A stretch of DNA of 64,000 nucleotides from Streptomyces cinerochromogenes (lineage in GTDB: Bacteria > Actinomycetota > Actinomycetes > Streptomycetales > Streptomycetaceae): assembly GCF_014648635.1 (NCBI RefSeq), contig NZ_BMRM01000013.1:227321-291320 (forward strand), written 5' to 3'. Shown in pieces: positions 23,899-33,700 of this stretch. Below the pieces are notes generated by a model. That model was not told where the DNA came from and did not search any database. It saw nothing but the letters and a program-made list of their open reading frames with translations. The position numbers and the translations under genes are program-made. Position 1 is the first letter of the stretch. The number at the start of each line of letters is the position of its first letter.

Positions 23899-26046
23899 TC
23901 ATGTTTTCCCCGGCGGGCCGTGCGTGATCCGGGTGAGGTCGGTCATCAACGCGCTGAGCCAGGCCACGGTCGCGTAGTAGCGCCGCGGAGCACCGGGCGG
24001 CTCGGCGGTGAAGCCGGCGAGGACGGGGTCGGTCAGGGACGGGGGCGCGTCCGGGGCGTCGTCCGCCGGGTCCAGGGCCGCCGAGACGAGCAGCATGCGT
24101 CCCGCCACCCGCTCCCCCAGCGTGCCGGCCGATTCGGCGGCCTCCGGGCTCAGCGCGGTCGGCGGCGGCTCCAGCAGCCGGGCCGAGCCCCACAGGGTGT
24201 GGTGACCGGCGATGAGCGTCGCCTGCCAGTCCACCGTGCGCGGGTCCGCCCCGCGCCCGCCGCCCCCGAAGGGCGTCGGTTCGCTCTGCACCTGCGCGTA
24301 CGCGGACTCCGCGAGGACGACGGCCCGCTGCAGGGAGCGGTGGCCGGGCACCCCCGACGGCGTGGCCGCGGCCGCCCCGGCCGTGACCGAGGCGCTGGTC
24401 GCCACGACGGTCTCCGCGGCCCGGCGCAGGAGGTCCGCCGCGGCCCGGTGCAGTTCGTCATGGGCGCCCCGGGGCCAGGCCAGCACTCCGAAGACGGCGC
24501 CGATCGCGCTGCCGATCAGCACGTCCAGCATCCTGACCTCGGCCAGCCGCCACGTCGGCTGCGCCAGCTGCGCGAAGACCAGCGCGACGAGCACGGTGAA
24601 CATCCCCTGCGCCCAGCCGACGCCCCGGACCGGGCCCACCGTGAAGGCGCACAGCATCCACACCGGCAGCAGGACGGCGTACACGGCGGTGTCGGACCCC
24701 ACCAGGATGAGCACGCCGGCGCTGAGCAGGGCCCCGGCCAGGGTGCCCGCGAGCGCCAGGCGGATGGTGCTCCAGGTCTCGCCCAGGGTGGTCCGGGTGA
24801 GGGTGAGGGTCGCCAGCATCGCCCAGAACCCGTGCGGCAGCGTGTCCACTCCGGCCACCAGCCGGACGGCCGTCAGGGCCAGGGCCATGCGCACCGCGTT
24901 CTGGAAGAACACCGAACGGCGTCCGGCGTGGCCGCACGCCCGGTGCCACCACAGCAGCGGAGCCGGGGTCGTGGCGTACCAGAAGCGGCCGGGCGGCAGC
25001 GGGACCGCGGCGTGCCGTCCGCCCACCGCGAGACCGGCCGCCGCGCCCATCGCGAGAGCCGCGTCGGCGACCTCCAGCACGGCCGCGTGGCAGCGCAGGA
25101 CATCGGGCGGAAGGCAGGCGCCGGGGGACGGGTGGCCGGCGGACACGGCGGACAGGCGTGCGCGTGCCGTGAGCAGTTCCTCGCGCGGGGCCACCGCGGA
25201 CGTCCCGGTGCGCAGACAGCCGGCGGTGGCCGTGGCGAGGCGGGCCACCGCCCGCAGTACGGCGGTCACGTCGGGTGCCGTCGCGTCGTCCCGCACGGCG
25301 GGCAGCCGGGCGAGTCTGCCGAGCAGAGTGCGGATGGCCAGGCCGGTGTGGCTGAGGGCGCGCTCGCGTACGCCGGGTCCCGCGGGGCGCTCCGCCTCCG
25401 GCACGCTGAGCGGGCGCAGCGCCTGGCTCGCCTCCTGGGCCGCCCGGATGTCGGTGCCGGTCAGGGCGGTGCGGGCGGCGGCGAGCCGCGCCGCGCACCT
25501 CTCGGCGACCAGGGCCGCGCGGGCGGCCCGCTCCCGGTACGACGGCGGGGCGGGCTCGGGCAGGAGCAGTGCCTCGGCCGCGACGAACAGGGCCACGCCC
25601 GTGGTCGTCCCGAGCAGCCGGTCGCCGAGCGAGCCGGGATCGTACGGCGGGAAGGACGGCAGGATGTAGAGGAGCTGGAGGCCCGGCGCCGCCCCCGCCG
25701 GACGCGGTCCGCCCACGGCGGAGAAGGCCAGCGTGAAGCCGACCACCAGCATGCCGAGGACGGCGCTCCACGTGCGCACCGACAGACAGGTGCCGAGGAC
25801 CACCAGGACCCAGCACACCGGCAGCAGGCGCGCGATGAACGCCGCGCGCTGCCGGCCGGTGCCGGGGATCCTGGACAGTCCGCCCAGAGCCACCACGGTG
25901 AACAGGGCGTACGTCGCCGCCACGGGGCGGTCGAGGCCGTAGCGGAAGGCGTAGAAGCCCGCCGCCGCGACCAGCGTCACGCGCAGCGCACGACGGCCGG
26001 AGGCGGCGTAGGCCGTCGGCAGCCGGGCCGCCGGGACACCCCACAC
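23899..26046 (-). CDS. FUSC-family membrane protein (aromatic-acid-exporter-like)
   Basis: A 715-residue integral membrane protein starting at a GTG. Two blocks of about six transmembrane helices are visible (roughly residues 20-185 and 375-500), each followed by a soluble helical region rich in Ala and Arg. This is the duplicated layout of the fusaric-acid-resistance/YccC/aromatic-acid exporter superfamily, which may export aromatic acids or other small molecules; no substrate can be read. It is transcribed away from the rifamycin-resistance genes and shares their intergenic region. It lies outside the NRPS terminator, so I do not count it as part of that cluster, although an export role cannot be excluded. 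Confidence 0.82.
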   Translation of the reverse strand: MWGVPAARLPTAYAASGRRALRVTLVAAAGFYAFRYGLDRPVAATYALFTVVALGGLSRIPGTGRQRAAFIARLLPVCWVLVVLGTCLSVRTWSAVLGMLVVGFTLAFSAVGGPRPAGAAPGLQLLYILPSFPPYDPGSLGDRLLGTTTGVALFVAAEALLLPEPAPPSYRERAARAALVAERCAARLAAARTALTGTDIRAAQEASQALRPLSVPEAERPAGPGVRERALSHTGLAIRTLLGRLARLPAVRDDATAPDVTAVLRAVARLATATAGCLRTGTSAVAPREELLTARARLSAVSAGHPSPGACLPPDVLRCHAAVLEVADAALAMGAAAGLAVGGRHAAVPLPPGRFWYATTPAPLLWWHRACGHAGRRSVFFQNAVRMALALTAVRLVAGVDTLPHGFWAMLATLTLTRTTLGETWSTIRLALAGTLAGALLSAGVLILVGSDTAVYAVLLPVWMLCAFTVGPVRGVGWAQGMFTVLVALVFAQLAQPTWRLAEVRMLDVLIGSAIGAVFGVLAWPRGAHDELHRAAADLLRRAAETVVATSASVTAGAAAATPSGVPGHRSLQRAVVLAESAYAQVQSEPTPFGGGGRGADPRTVDWQATLIAGHHTLWGSARLLEPPPTALSPEAAESAGTLGERVAGRMLLVSAALDPADDAPDAPPSLTDPVLAGFTAEPPGAPRRYYATVAWLSALMTDLTRITHGPPGKT

Positions 26047-26200
26047 CCCTACAGAATCGCCGACGGCCGGGGGTCCGGCACCTCACGGCCCGGCGCAGCG
26101 GGCGGCTGGGAACGAGGCGGGAGGAAAGGCGCGGACAGCACACCGGAATCGGCGGCAAAAACGAAGGCAAGGAGGACACCCACTCCTTGCCACTCTCAAC

Positions 26201-26235
26201 TTATAGCGCACTGGGGGGCTTGCGGCAAGGCCCCC
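26201..26235 (+). promoter_or_regulatory. Promoter with rifamycin-associated element (RAE)-like palindrome
   Basis: A -10-like TATAGC at 26202-26207 is followed directly by an inverted repeat at 26213-26235 whose core is GGGGCTTGCGGCAAGGCCCC (26215-26234). From memory this matches the RAE described upstream of rifamycin-inactivating genes in actinomycetes. The arms CTTGC/GCAAG are perfect around a central G. The expected transcription start falls at the edge of the repeat. It lies about 60 bases before the glycosyltransferase start. Confidence 0.85.
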
Positions 26236-26294
26236 GTCGTCCCGCAGAATTGCCGGCCGAAGCCAGGAAGCTGCGGAAATTGGAGATTCACTCA

Positions 26295-27506
26295 GTGCGT
26301 GTGCTTTTGTCGACGTATGGGTCGCGCGGGGATGTCGAACCGATGGCCGGACTCGCCGCGCGGTTGCGGGAGCACGGCGCACAGGTGCGGGTCTGCGCGC
26401 CGCCGGACGAGGACTTCGCGCGACGGCTGGCCGATGCCGGCGTGCCGCTGATACCGGTCGGCCCGTCGGCGCGCGAGCTGACCAGGGCCCGGCCGGAGCC
26501 CGCGTCCCTGCCGCAGCGCGCGGCCGGGTTGATCGCCGGTCAGCTGGAGACGCTCCCCGCGGCGGCCGAGGGCTGTGACGTGCTGGTGGCGACCGGTCCG
26601 CTGCCCGCCGCGGCCGGCGCGCTGTCGGTGGCCGAGCGGCTCGGTGTCCGCGCCGTGTCCGTGACCTTCCAGCAGCTCACCGTGCCGTCGCCGCACCACC
26701 CGCCACTGGCCTATCCGGGCCGGCCGCTCCCGCCGGAGGTGACGGACCACCAGGCGCTGTGGGACCTGGACACCCGGCACACCGACGCGCTGTTCGGCGA
26801 GGCGCTCAACACGAACCGGGCCGCGATCGGCCTGCCGGCGGTGGACCACGTCCGTGACTACGTCGTCGGCGGCCGGCCGTGGGTGGCGACGGACCCCGTC
26901 CTGGACCCGTTGTACGAGCGGCCCGGCCTCGACGTCGTCCAGACCGGCGCGTGGATCCTGCCCGACGAACGCCCGCTCCCCGCCGAGCTGTCGGCGTTCC
27001 TGGACGCCGGTGCGCCGCCGGTGTACGTGGGTTTCGGCAGCATGCCCCTGCACGCGTCGCCGGACGCCGCCCGGGTCGTCGTCGAGGCGGTCCGCGCGCA
27101 GGGCCGCCGTGTGGTCCTGGCCCGCGGCTGGGCCGGTCTGTCCCCGGTCGACGGCCAGGACGACTGCTGCGTGGTCGGCGAGGTCAACCAGCAGGCCCTG
27201 TTCGGCCGGGTGGCGGCCGTCGTGCACCACGGCGGCGCCGGCACCACGACGACGGCCGCCCGGGCCGGCGCGCCCCAGGTGGTGGTCCCCCAGGTGGCGG
27301 ACCAGCCGTACTGGGCCGGCCGGGTGGCCGAGCTGGGGATCGGCGCGGCCCACGACGGCCCCACGCCGGCGTTCGACTCGCTGTCCGCCGCGCTCGAGAC
27401 GGCCCTCGCCCCCGGCACCCGCGCCCGGGCCGGTGCCCTGGCGGGCCGGGTCCGCGCCGACGGGGCGGAGGTGGCGGCACGGCTGCTGCTCGACGCGCAC
27501 GGCTGA
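26295..27506 (+). CDS. rgt: Rifamycin glycosyltransferase-like protein (Rgt family, GT-B fold)
   Basis: A 403-residue GT1/MGT-type glycosyltransferase. The N-terminus RVLLSTYGSRGDVEP and APPDEDFARRL is the acceptor-domain start typical of vancomycin- and macrolide-type GTs. The donor-site signature is VHHGGAGTTTTAARAG near residue 312, followed by QVADQPYWAGRVAELG. The GTG at 26295 has GGAG 9 bases upstream; the longer ORF start would lie before the RAE. In Streptomyces the pairing of such a GT with an RAE promoter is the hallmark of Rgt, which attaches glucose to the C23 hydroxyl of rifamycins and inactivates them. The downstream helR gene supports this. The substrate is inferred from promoter and neighbour, not from the sequence alone. 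Confidence 0.85.
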   Translation: MRVLLSTYGSRGDVEPMAGLAARLREHGAQVRVCAPPDEDFARRLADAGVPLIPVGPSARELTRARPEPASLPQRAAGLIAGQLETLPAAAEGCDVLVATGPLPAAAGALSVAERLGVRAVSVTFQQLTVPSPHHPPLAYPGRPLPPEVTDHQALWDLDTRHTDALFGEALNTNRAAIGLPAVDHVRDYVVGGRPWVATDPVLDPLYERPGLDVVQTGAWILPDERPLPAELSAFLDAGAPPVYVGFGSMPLHASPDAARVVVEAVRAQGRRVVLARGWAGLSPVDGQDDCCVVGEVNQQALFGRVAAVVHHGGAGTTTTAARAGAPQVVVPQVADQPYWAGRVAELGIGAAHDGPTPAFDSLSAALETALAPGTRARAGALAGRVRADGAEVAARLLLDAHG

Positions 27507-27586
27507 GACCACCAGGTTCGTCGCAGCCGTCCGGACGCCCCGCCGCGCGCATGGTCGCGAGCGGCCTCACCACGGAGCCCACTGAT

Positions 27587-29770
27587 ATGACACAGCCCCT
27601 GACCACCGGCGCCTTCGATCTTCCCGAGCGCCTCGCCCCCAAGGCCGACCCGGCCCTGATCGCCGGCGACGAGCAGCACTTCGCGGCCATCGCGGCGTGT
27701 CTCGAGCAGACGATCGCCGACCTGACCCGACGCCTGGACGCCGAGCGCAGGGCGCCGGGCGGCATGGGCCGGCAGGCGATGGACCGGGATGCGGAGATCC
27801 ACCGGCTGACCGCCCGCCTGCGCACCCTGCGCCGGTTCGGCCTGGACCTGTGCCTCGGCCGCATGGTCGGCGCGGACGGCTCCGAGCCCGTGTACATCGG
27901 GCGGCTCGGCCTGACGGACAGCACGGGCCGCCGGCTGCTGGTGGACTGGCGCTCCCCCGCCGCCGAGCCCTTCTTCGGCGCGACCCACGCCAACCCGATG
28001 GGGCTGGTGAGCCGCCGCAGGTACCGCTGGACCGACGGCCGGATCAGCGACTACTGGGACGAGGTGTTCACCCCGGACGGGCTGGCCGGGCATGCCGCCC
28101 TGGACGACCAGTCCGCGTTCATCGCCAGCCTCGGCGACACCCGTTCGCCGCGGATGCGGGACGTGCTCGGCACCATCCAGGCCGACCAGGACGCCGTCAT
28201 CCGGGCGGGGTCGCGCGGCGCTCTGGTGGTCGACGGCGGCCCGGGGACGGGAAAGACGGTCGTCGCCCTGCACCGCTCCGCCTACCTCCTCCACTCCGAT
28301 CCCCGGGTGGGCCACCGCCGGGGCGGCGTCCTGTTCGTCGGCCCGCACCGGCCGTACCTGGCCTACGTCTCCGACGTCCTGCCCAGCCTCGGCGAGGAGG
28401 GCGTGCAGACCTGCACCCTGCGGGACCTCGTCGCGGAGGGCGCGGACGCCGTGGCCGAGACCGACCCGGAGGTGGTCCGGCTGAAGTCGTCGGCGGACAT
28501 GGTGAAGGCGATCGAGAAGGCCGTGCGGTTCTACGAGGAGCCGCCCGCCGAGGGCATGACGGTCGGCACCCCCTGGTCCGAGGTCTGGCTGAGCCCCGGC
28601 GACTGGGCCGTGGCGTTCGACGCGGCGGAGCCCGGCGCCGCGCACAACGAGGCCCGCGAGCAGGTCTGGGAGGAGCTGCTGACGATCCTGGTGGACAAGC
28701 TGGACGGCGACGTCGACGGCGGTGCCCCGCCCGAGCTGCTGCGCAGGGCGCTGCGGCAGAACCGGGAGCTGCGCACGGCGTTCGACCGGGCGTGGCCGCT
28801 GCTGGAGGCGGCCGATCTCGTCGGGGACCTGTGGTCGGTGCCCGCCTACCTGCGGCTGTGCGCCCCCTGGCTGACCCGCGAGGAGGTACGGCGGCTGCAG
28901 CGCGCGGACGCCCAGGCCTGGACGGTGTCCGACCTGCCGCTCCTCGACGCGGCACGGCAGCGGCTCGGCGACCCCGAGACGGCCCGGCGCAGGCGCCGGC
29001 AGGAGGCCGTCCTCGCCGCGCAGCGCGAGCGCATGGCACAGGTGGTCGACAACCTCATCGAGGCGGCGGCCGCCTCCGGTGCCGACGGAGACGACGGCGA
29101 GGGCCTGGTGCGGATGTTGCGCGGGGAGGACGCGAAGGTCAGCCTGGTCGACGAGTCGGAACTGGCGGCCGCCGACCCGGACCTGCTCGCCGGCCCGTTC
29201 GCGCACGTCGTCGTGGACGAGGCGCAGGAACTGACCGACGCGGAGTGGCAGATGCTGCTGCTGCGCTGCCCGTCCCGGAGCTTCACCGTCGTCGGGGACC
29301 GCGCCCAGGCCCGGCACGGCTTCACGGAGTCCTGGCGGGAACGGCTCGAACGGGTCGGCTTCGACCGGATCGAACTGGCCTCGCTGAGCATCAACTACCG
29401 GACGCCCGAGGAGATCATGGCGGAGGCCGAGCCGGTCATCCGGGCGGTGCTCCCGGACGCCAACGTGCCGGTCTCCATCCGCAGCGGCGGTGTCCCCGTC
29501 GTCCACGGGTCCGTGGCGGACCTGCGCCCGTTCCTCGACACCTGGCTCGCCGCACACGCCGACGGGACCGCCTGTGTCATCGGCGATCCCGCGTTCCGGT
29601 CGACGTCCCGGGTGCGCTCGCTGACCCCGGAGCTGGCGAAGGGCCTCGAGTTCGACCTGGTCGTGCTGGTCGATCCGCAGGGGTTCGGCGCGGGTGTGGA
29701 GGGTGCGGTGGACCGCTATGTCGCGATGACCCGGGCGACCCGGCAGCTCGTCGTCCTCACCAGCGTCTGA
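27587..29770 (+). CDS. helR: HelR, RNA-polymerase-protecting HelD-like ATPase (rifamycin resistance)
   Basis: A 727-residue superfamily 1 helicase-like ATPase. The N-terminal part (about 20-90) is a long helical hairpin (EQHFAAIAACLEQTIADLTRRLDAER) that in HelD proteins enters the RNA polymerase secondary channel. Walker A GGPGTGKT is near residues 216-223, Walker B HVVVDEAQELTD near 540, and motif VI AMTRATRQL is near the C-terminus. HelR-type proteins push rifamycins off RNA polymerase and recycle stalled complexes. The ATG at 27587 has GGAG 9 bases upstream and starts 80 bases after the glycosyltransferase. It has no RAE of its own, so it is read from the RAE promoter upstream. The combination gives drug inactivation plus target protection. 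Confidence 0.9.
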   Translation: MTQPLTTGAFDLPERLAPKADPALIAGDEQHFAAIAACLEQTIADLTRRLDAERRAPGGMGRQAMDRDAEIHRLTARLRTLRRFGLDLCLGRMVGADGSEPVYIGRLGLTDSTGRRLLVDWRSPAAEPFFGATHANPMGLVSRRRYRWTDGRISDYWDEVFTPDGLAGHAALDDQSAFIASLGDTRSPRMRDVLGTIQADQDAVIRAGSRGALVVDGGPGTGKTVVALHRSAYLLHSDPRVGHRRGGVLFVGPHRPYLAYVSDVLPSLGEEGVQTCTLRDLVAEGADAVAETDPEVVRLKSSADMVKAIEKAVRFYEEPPAEGMTVGTPWSEVWLSPGDWAVAFDAAEPGAAHNEAREQVWEELLTILVDKLDGDVDGGAPPELLRRALRQNRELRTAFDRAWPLLEAADLVGDLWSVPAYLRLCAPWLTREEVRRLQRADAQAWTVSDLPLLDAARQRLGDPETARRRRRQEAVLAAQRERMAQVVDNLIEAAAASGADGDDGEGLVRMLRGEDAKVSLVDESELAAADPDLLAGPFAHVVVDEAQELTDAEWQMLLLRCPSRSFTVVGDRAQARHGFTESWRERLERVGFDRIELASLSINYRTPEEIMAEAEPVIRAVLPDANVPVSIRSGGVPVVHGSVADLRPFLDTWLAAHADGTACVIGDPAFRSTSRVRSLTPELAKGLEFDLVVLVDPQGFGAGVEGAVDRYVAMTRATRQLVVLTSV

Positions 29771-29790
29771 ACCCGGCGGGGCCCGGCCGC

Positions 29791-30651
29791 TCAGGTGGTG
29801 CAGGCCGGTACGCCGTCCAGCCAGGCCGGGCCCTGGATGTAGATGTTGGTGACCCAGGCGCGGTAGTCGGGGAGGTAGGACCAGGCGTCGTTGGTGTAGC
29901 CCTCGGCGGTGACGGGTTCGGCGTGCTTCTGGCAGGCGACGCGGATCGTCGTGGGGCCGGGGAAGGCGTAGACGCGGGCGGCCCGGACGGAGGGCTGGGC
30001 CTTGGTCCACACGCCGGTGCCCCAGGTGCGCAGGACGGGCCCCTCGACGGTGCCGGTGTTGACGCGGACGGCCCCGAAGTAGTCGCCGCCGAGGCGGACG
30101 TCACCGACCATCAGCTTGGTGCCGGACTGCCGGGCCTCCACCATCCTGCCCGCGCCGAGGTAGAGGGCGATGTGGTGCAGGTCGGCCGAGGTGCCGTAGG
30201 CGAGCAGGTCCCCGGGGCGCAGCGGGGCGAGGCCCTCGGCCGCGGTGAAGCGGGCGGCGGTGCGGTGGGTGTAGTACTGGGCGCTGGCGTCGCCGTCGAG
30301 GATGTCGGCCCCGGTGGCTCGGGCGTAGGCGTAGCGGACGAGGCCCGAGCAGTCGAAGCCGAGGCGCTCGGGATCGTGTTCGCTGGCCGGGTCGGTCGGG
30401 TCGACCTTGCCGTAGGTGGGGCCGGGCTGCGCGCCGTGGCCGCCGCCCCAGGTGTACCAGACACCGGCCGCGACCTGCGCGCAGGCGGTGTCGACGGCCC
30501 GTTCGGCCGCGGCCGTGGCGCCCGGGGCGAGGACGGCGCAGCCGCCGTCGGCCGGCCCGGGGAGCCGGCCGGCGGCGAGCGCCGGCCGGGTGAGGAAGAG
30601 TGCTGTGAGCAGGGCGATGAGCGCGCCGATGGCGCCGGTCCGCCGGAGCAT
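29791..30651 (-). CDS. Secreted NlpC/P60 cell-wall hydrolase
   Basis: A 286-residue exported protein when started at the ATG at 30651, before MLRRTGAIGALIALLTALFL, a Sec signal peptide ending near ALAAG. The catalytic domain shows YTWGGGHG, FDCSGLVRYAY with the nucleophile Cys, and ADLHHIALYLG with the His, the NlpC/P60 peptidase triad region. The C-terminal ~70 residues (IRVACQKHAEPVTAEGYTND) look like a small SH3-like or ligand-binding module seen in secreted Streptomyces proteins. It should cleave peptide stems of peptidoglycan outside the cell. It converges with helR and its stop lies only 20 bases from the helR stop. Confidence 0.88.
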   Translation of the reverse strand: MLRRTGAIGALIALLTALFLTRPALAAGRLPGPADGGCAVLAPGATAAAERAVDTACAQVAAGVWYTWGGGHGAQPGPTYGKVDPTDPASEHDPERLGFDCSGLVRYAYARATGADILDGDASAQYYTHRTAARFTAAEGLAPLRPGDLLAYGTSADLHHIALYLGAGRMVEARQSGTKLMVGDVRLGGDYFGAVRVNTGTVEGPVLRTWGTGVWTKAQPSVRAARVYAFPGPTTIRVACQKHAEPVTAEGYTNDAWSYLPDYRAWVTNIYIQGPAWLDGVPACTT

Positions 30652-30792
30652 GCCGGAACCCCCGTTTCGTTCTGTGGTGTGGTCGGTGGACAGCCTTCCC
30701 GGGCACGGCGTGCCGGTCGACAAGGACGCGCGGGCCTTCTGCGACGGGCAACGGGAAACGTTCGGGAAACCCCCTGCCGTCAGGGCGGTTGT

Positions 30793-33700
30793 TCAGTTCC
30801 GCGGGCACGCGGAGGCGCCGGGGGCGGGCTCGCCGGGGAGCAGGGAGCGGCGGGTCGCCGGGTCCGTCCCGCGGTCCAGGCGGCAGATCTCCGCCAGCCG
30901 GGTCCCGGTGTCCGGGTTCCACAGCCGTACCGTGCCGTCGTAGCTGCTGCTCGCCACCGTCCGCCCGTCGGGGGCGAAGGCCACGCCCCACACGGCGTCG
31001 GTGTGCCCGGAGAGCGTGGCCCACGGCCGCCGTCCGGGCACGTCCCACAGCCGTACCGTACGGTCGTTGCCGCTGCTGGCGAGCAGCCGGCCGTCCGGTG
31101 AGAACGCCAGGCCGCGCACCGAGCCGGTGTGGCCGGTCAGCGAGTCGAGGAGCCGGTGCCGGGCGGCGTCCCACAGCCGTACGGTGCCGTCGTTGCCCGC
31201 ACTGGCCAGGGTGCGGCCGTCGGGGCTGAAGGCGACGCCCCGCACGGCACCGGTGTGGCCGGTCAGCCTGGCCAGCGGGCGGTGGGTCCGGGCGTCCCAC
31301 AGCCGGACCGTCAGGTCGTCGCCGACGCTGGCCAGTTGGCGGCCGTCGGGGCTGAAGGCGACGCCGTTGACGTAGTCGGTGTGGCCGGTGAGGACGGTGA
31401 GCGGGCGGCGGCCGGGGACGTCCCAGAGGCGGACGGTGCGGTCGGCGCCCGCGGAGGCGAGGGTGCGGCCGTCGGGGGCGAACGCCACGTCGAACACGGC
31501 TCCGCGGTGGCCGTGCAGCACGGTGCGCGGGCGGCGGGCGGTGGTGTCCCAGAGCACCACCGTGCCGTCGGAACCGGCCGCGGCGAGGGTGTGCCCGTCC
31601 GGCGCGTAGGCCACGGTGGTGACGCTGCCGTGCTGTCCCGTCAGGGTCGTGGGGGTGCCGCGCCGGCGGGCCGGGTCCGGGTCCCACAGCCGTACGGTGT
31701 GGTCGGCGTCCGCGGTGGCCAGCTGCCGCCCGTCGGGCCGGTAGGCGACGGCGGAGACCTCCGTGAACGGGCGGGCGGCCAGGGTGCGGCCGCGCAGGTC
31801 CCACAGGACCACGGACTGGTCGAACCCGCCGGTGGCGAGCAGCGTGCTGGTGGTGTCGACCGCCACGGACATCACGTAGTCGGTGTGGCCGCTGAGGGTG
31901 GTGACGAGCCGTCCGCTCCGGATGTCCCACAGCCGGGTCGTGCCGTCCCCGCTCGCGCTGATCACGGTGGTGCCGTCGCGGGTGTAGGCGACCGCGTTGA
32001 CGTCGTCGCTGTGCCCGGTGAGTGTCGCGGTGACCCGCCGGCGTCCGACGTCCCACAGCCGTACGGTCCGGTCCACTCCCCCGCTGGCCAGGCCGCGGCC
32101 GTCGGGGGCGAACGCCAGGCCGAGCACCGTGTCGGTGTGACCGCGCAGGACGGCCGGCCGCCGGGCCCGGCCGGGGTCCCACAGCCGTACGGTCCGGTCC
32201 GCGCCGGCGGAGGCGAGCGTACGGCCGTCCGGGGCGAACGCGAGCGCGTCGACCTCGCCGGAGTGCCCGGTGAGGCGGGCCGTCCGCCGCGGGGCGCGGG
32301 CCGTGTCCCAGAGCTGGACGGCTCCGTCGGCGGCGGCGACGGCGAGGGTGTGCCCGCGCGGGGCGAAGGCGACCGCGCGGGCCGCTCCGGTGTCCGGCAG
32401 CAGGGTGGTGCGGGACGGGCGGGACGGCGACCACAGCCGTGCCGGTCCGTCGGTCGAGGTGACCGCGAGGGTACGGCCGTCCGGGCTGAAGGCGAGGGCA
32501 CGGACCCGGCCGGGAACGCTCAGCGTCGTGGTCGTCCGGTGGTCGGTCAGGCGCCGCAGCCGGACCGTGCCGTCCGAGCCGGCGGTGGCCAGCAGACGGC
32601 CGCCCGGGGCGAAGGCCACCGCGTTGACCGGGCCGCGGTGGCCGCCGAGCCGGGCTGCGAAGGGCTCGGCCTGCGTGCTCAGCAGGGCGCCGCGGGTGGT
32701 GGCGGTGGGCTGGGTGCGGTAGGCCTCGGCGGCGAGCAGCATCGAGGCCTCCGGGCGGCCCCCGGCCAGCAGGGTGGACCGGACGGCCAGGGCCTGGGAG
32801 CGGGCGAGGCGTTCCTGGGCGAGCGCGTCGGCGCGCTGCCGGTGGGCGAGGCCTCCGGCGGCCAGGGCGCAGCCGAGCAGGACGACGAGGGTGGCCGTCA
32901 TCGCCTGCCGCAGCCGGACCTGACGCCGTGTCTGCCGCTGCCGGGCCTCCTCCTCGGTCTCGCTGGCGTGCAGGAACGCCTCCTCCACGGGGCCCAGCGG
33001 GCCGAGTCCCCGCGTGTCCGCCGCCCAGGAGCGCACGGTGTCCAGCCGGGTGCCGCGGTAGAGCGCCGACGGGTCGCGGCCCTCGCGTTCCCACGCGGCC
33101 GCGGCGTGGCCGAGTCGCTGGCGGACGAGCAGGCCGGCCCGGTCGGCGCTGATCCAGTCCCGCAGCCGGGGCCAGCTGTGCAGCAGGGCCTCGTGGGCGA
33201 TCTCCACGCTGTCGCTGTCGACGGTGACGAGCCGGGCGCGGACGAACACGTCGAGCGCGGTGTCGGCGCCCGCCGCGTCGGACGACTGTGCCATGAGCTC
33301 GGTACGGCGGACCCGGCGCCGGGTGGCGCCGGTGCCGTCGGAGACGTGCACGAGCCGGGACAGGATGCGGCGGATGGTCTGCTGCTCGGCGGGGTACAGC
33401 TGGGCGAAGGCGTCCTCGGCGGTGCGTGCCACGGCGCCCTGGATGCCGCCGGTGCTCTCGTACCCGGCGACGGTGAGGGTGTCCCCCTCGCGGTGGCGCC
33501 AGGTGGCGAGCAGCGCGTGGGAGACCAGGGGCAGCGCACCGGAGGGCACGCCCCGGGCGCCGGGCGCGCCGGGTGCGCCCGGTGTGCCGGGCTCGCGGGG
33601 GTCGCCGGTGTCGCCGGTGAGTCCGGCGTCCCGCAGCAGCAACGGGACGAGCCCGGGTTCGAGGGTGAGCCCGGCGAGTTCGGCGGGGCGGGTGATGGAC

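Noticed and set aside
23899..26046. FUSC protein as exporter of the lipopeptide
   Set aside because: A strong terminator at 23837-23869 separates it from the cluster, it is in the opposite orientation, and no shared operator element lies in its promoter region.
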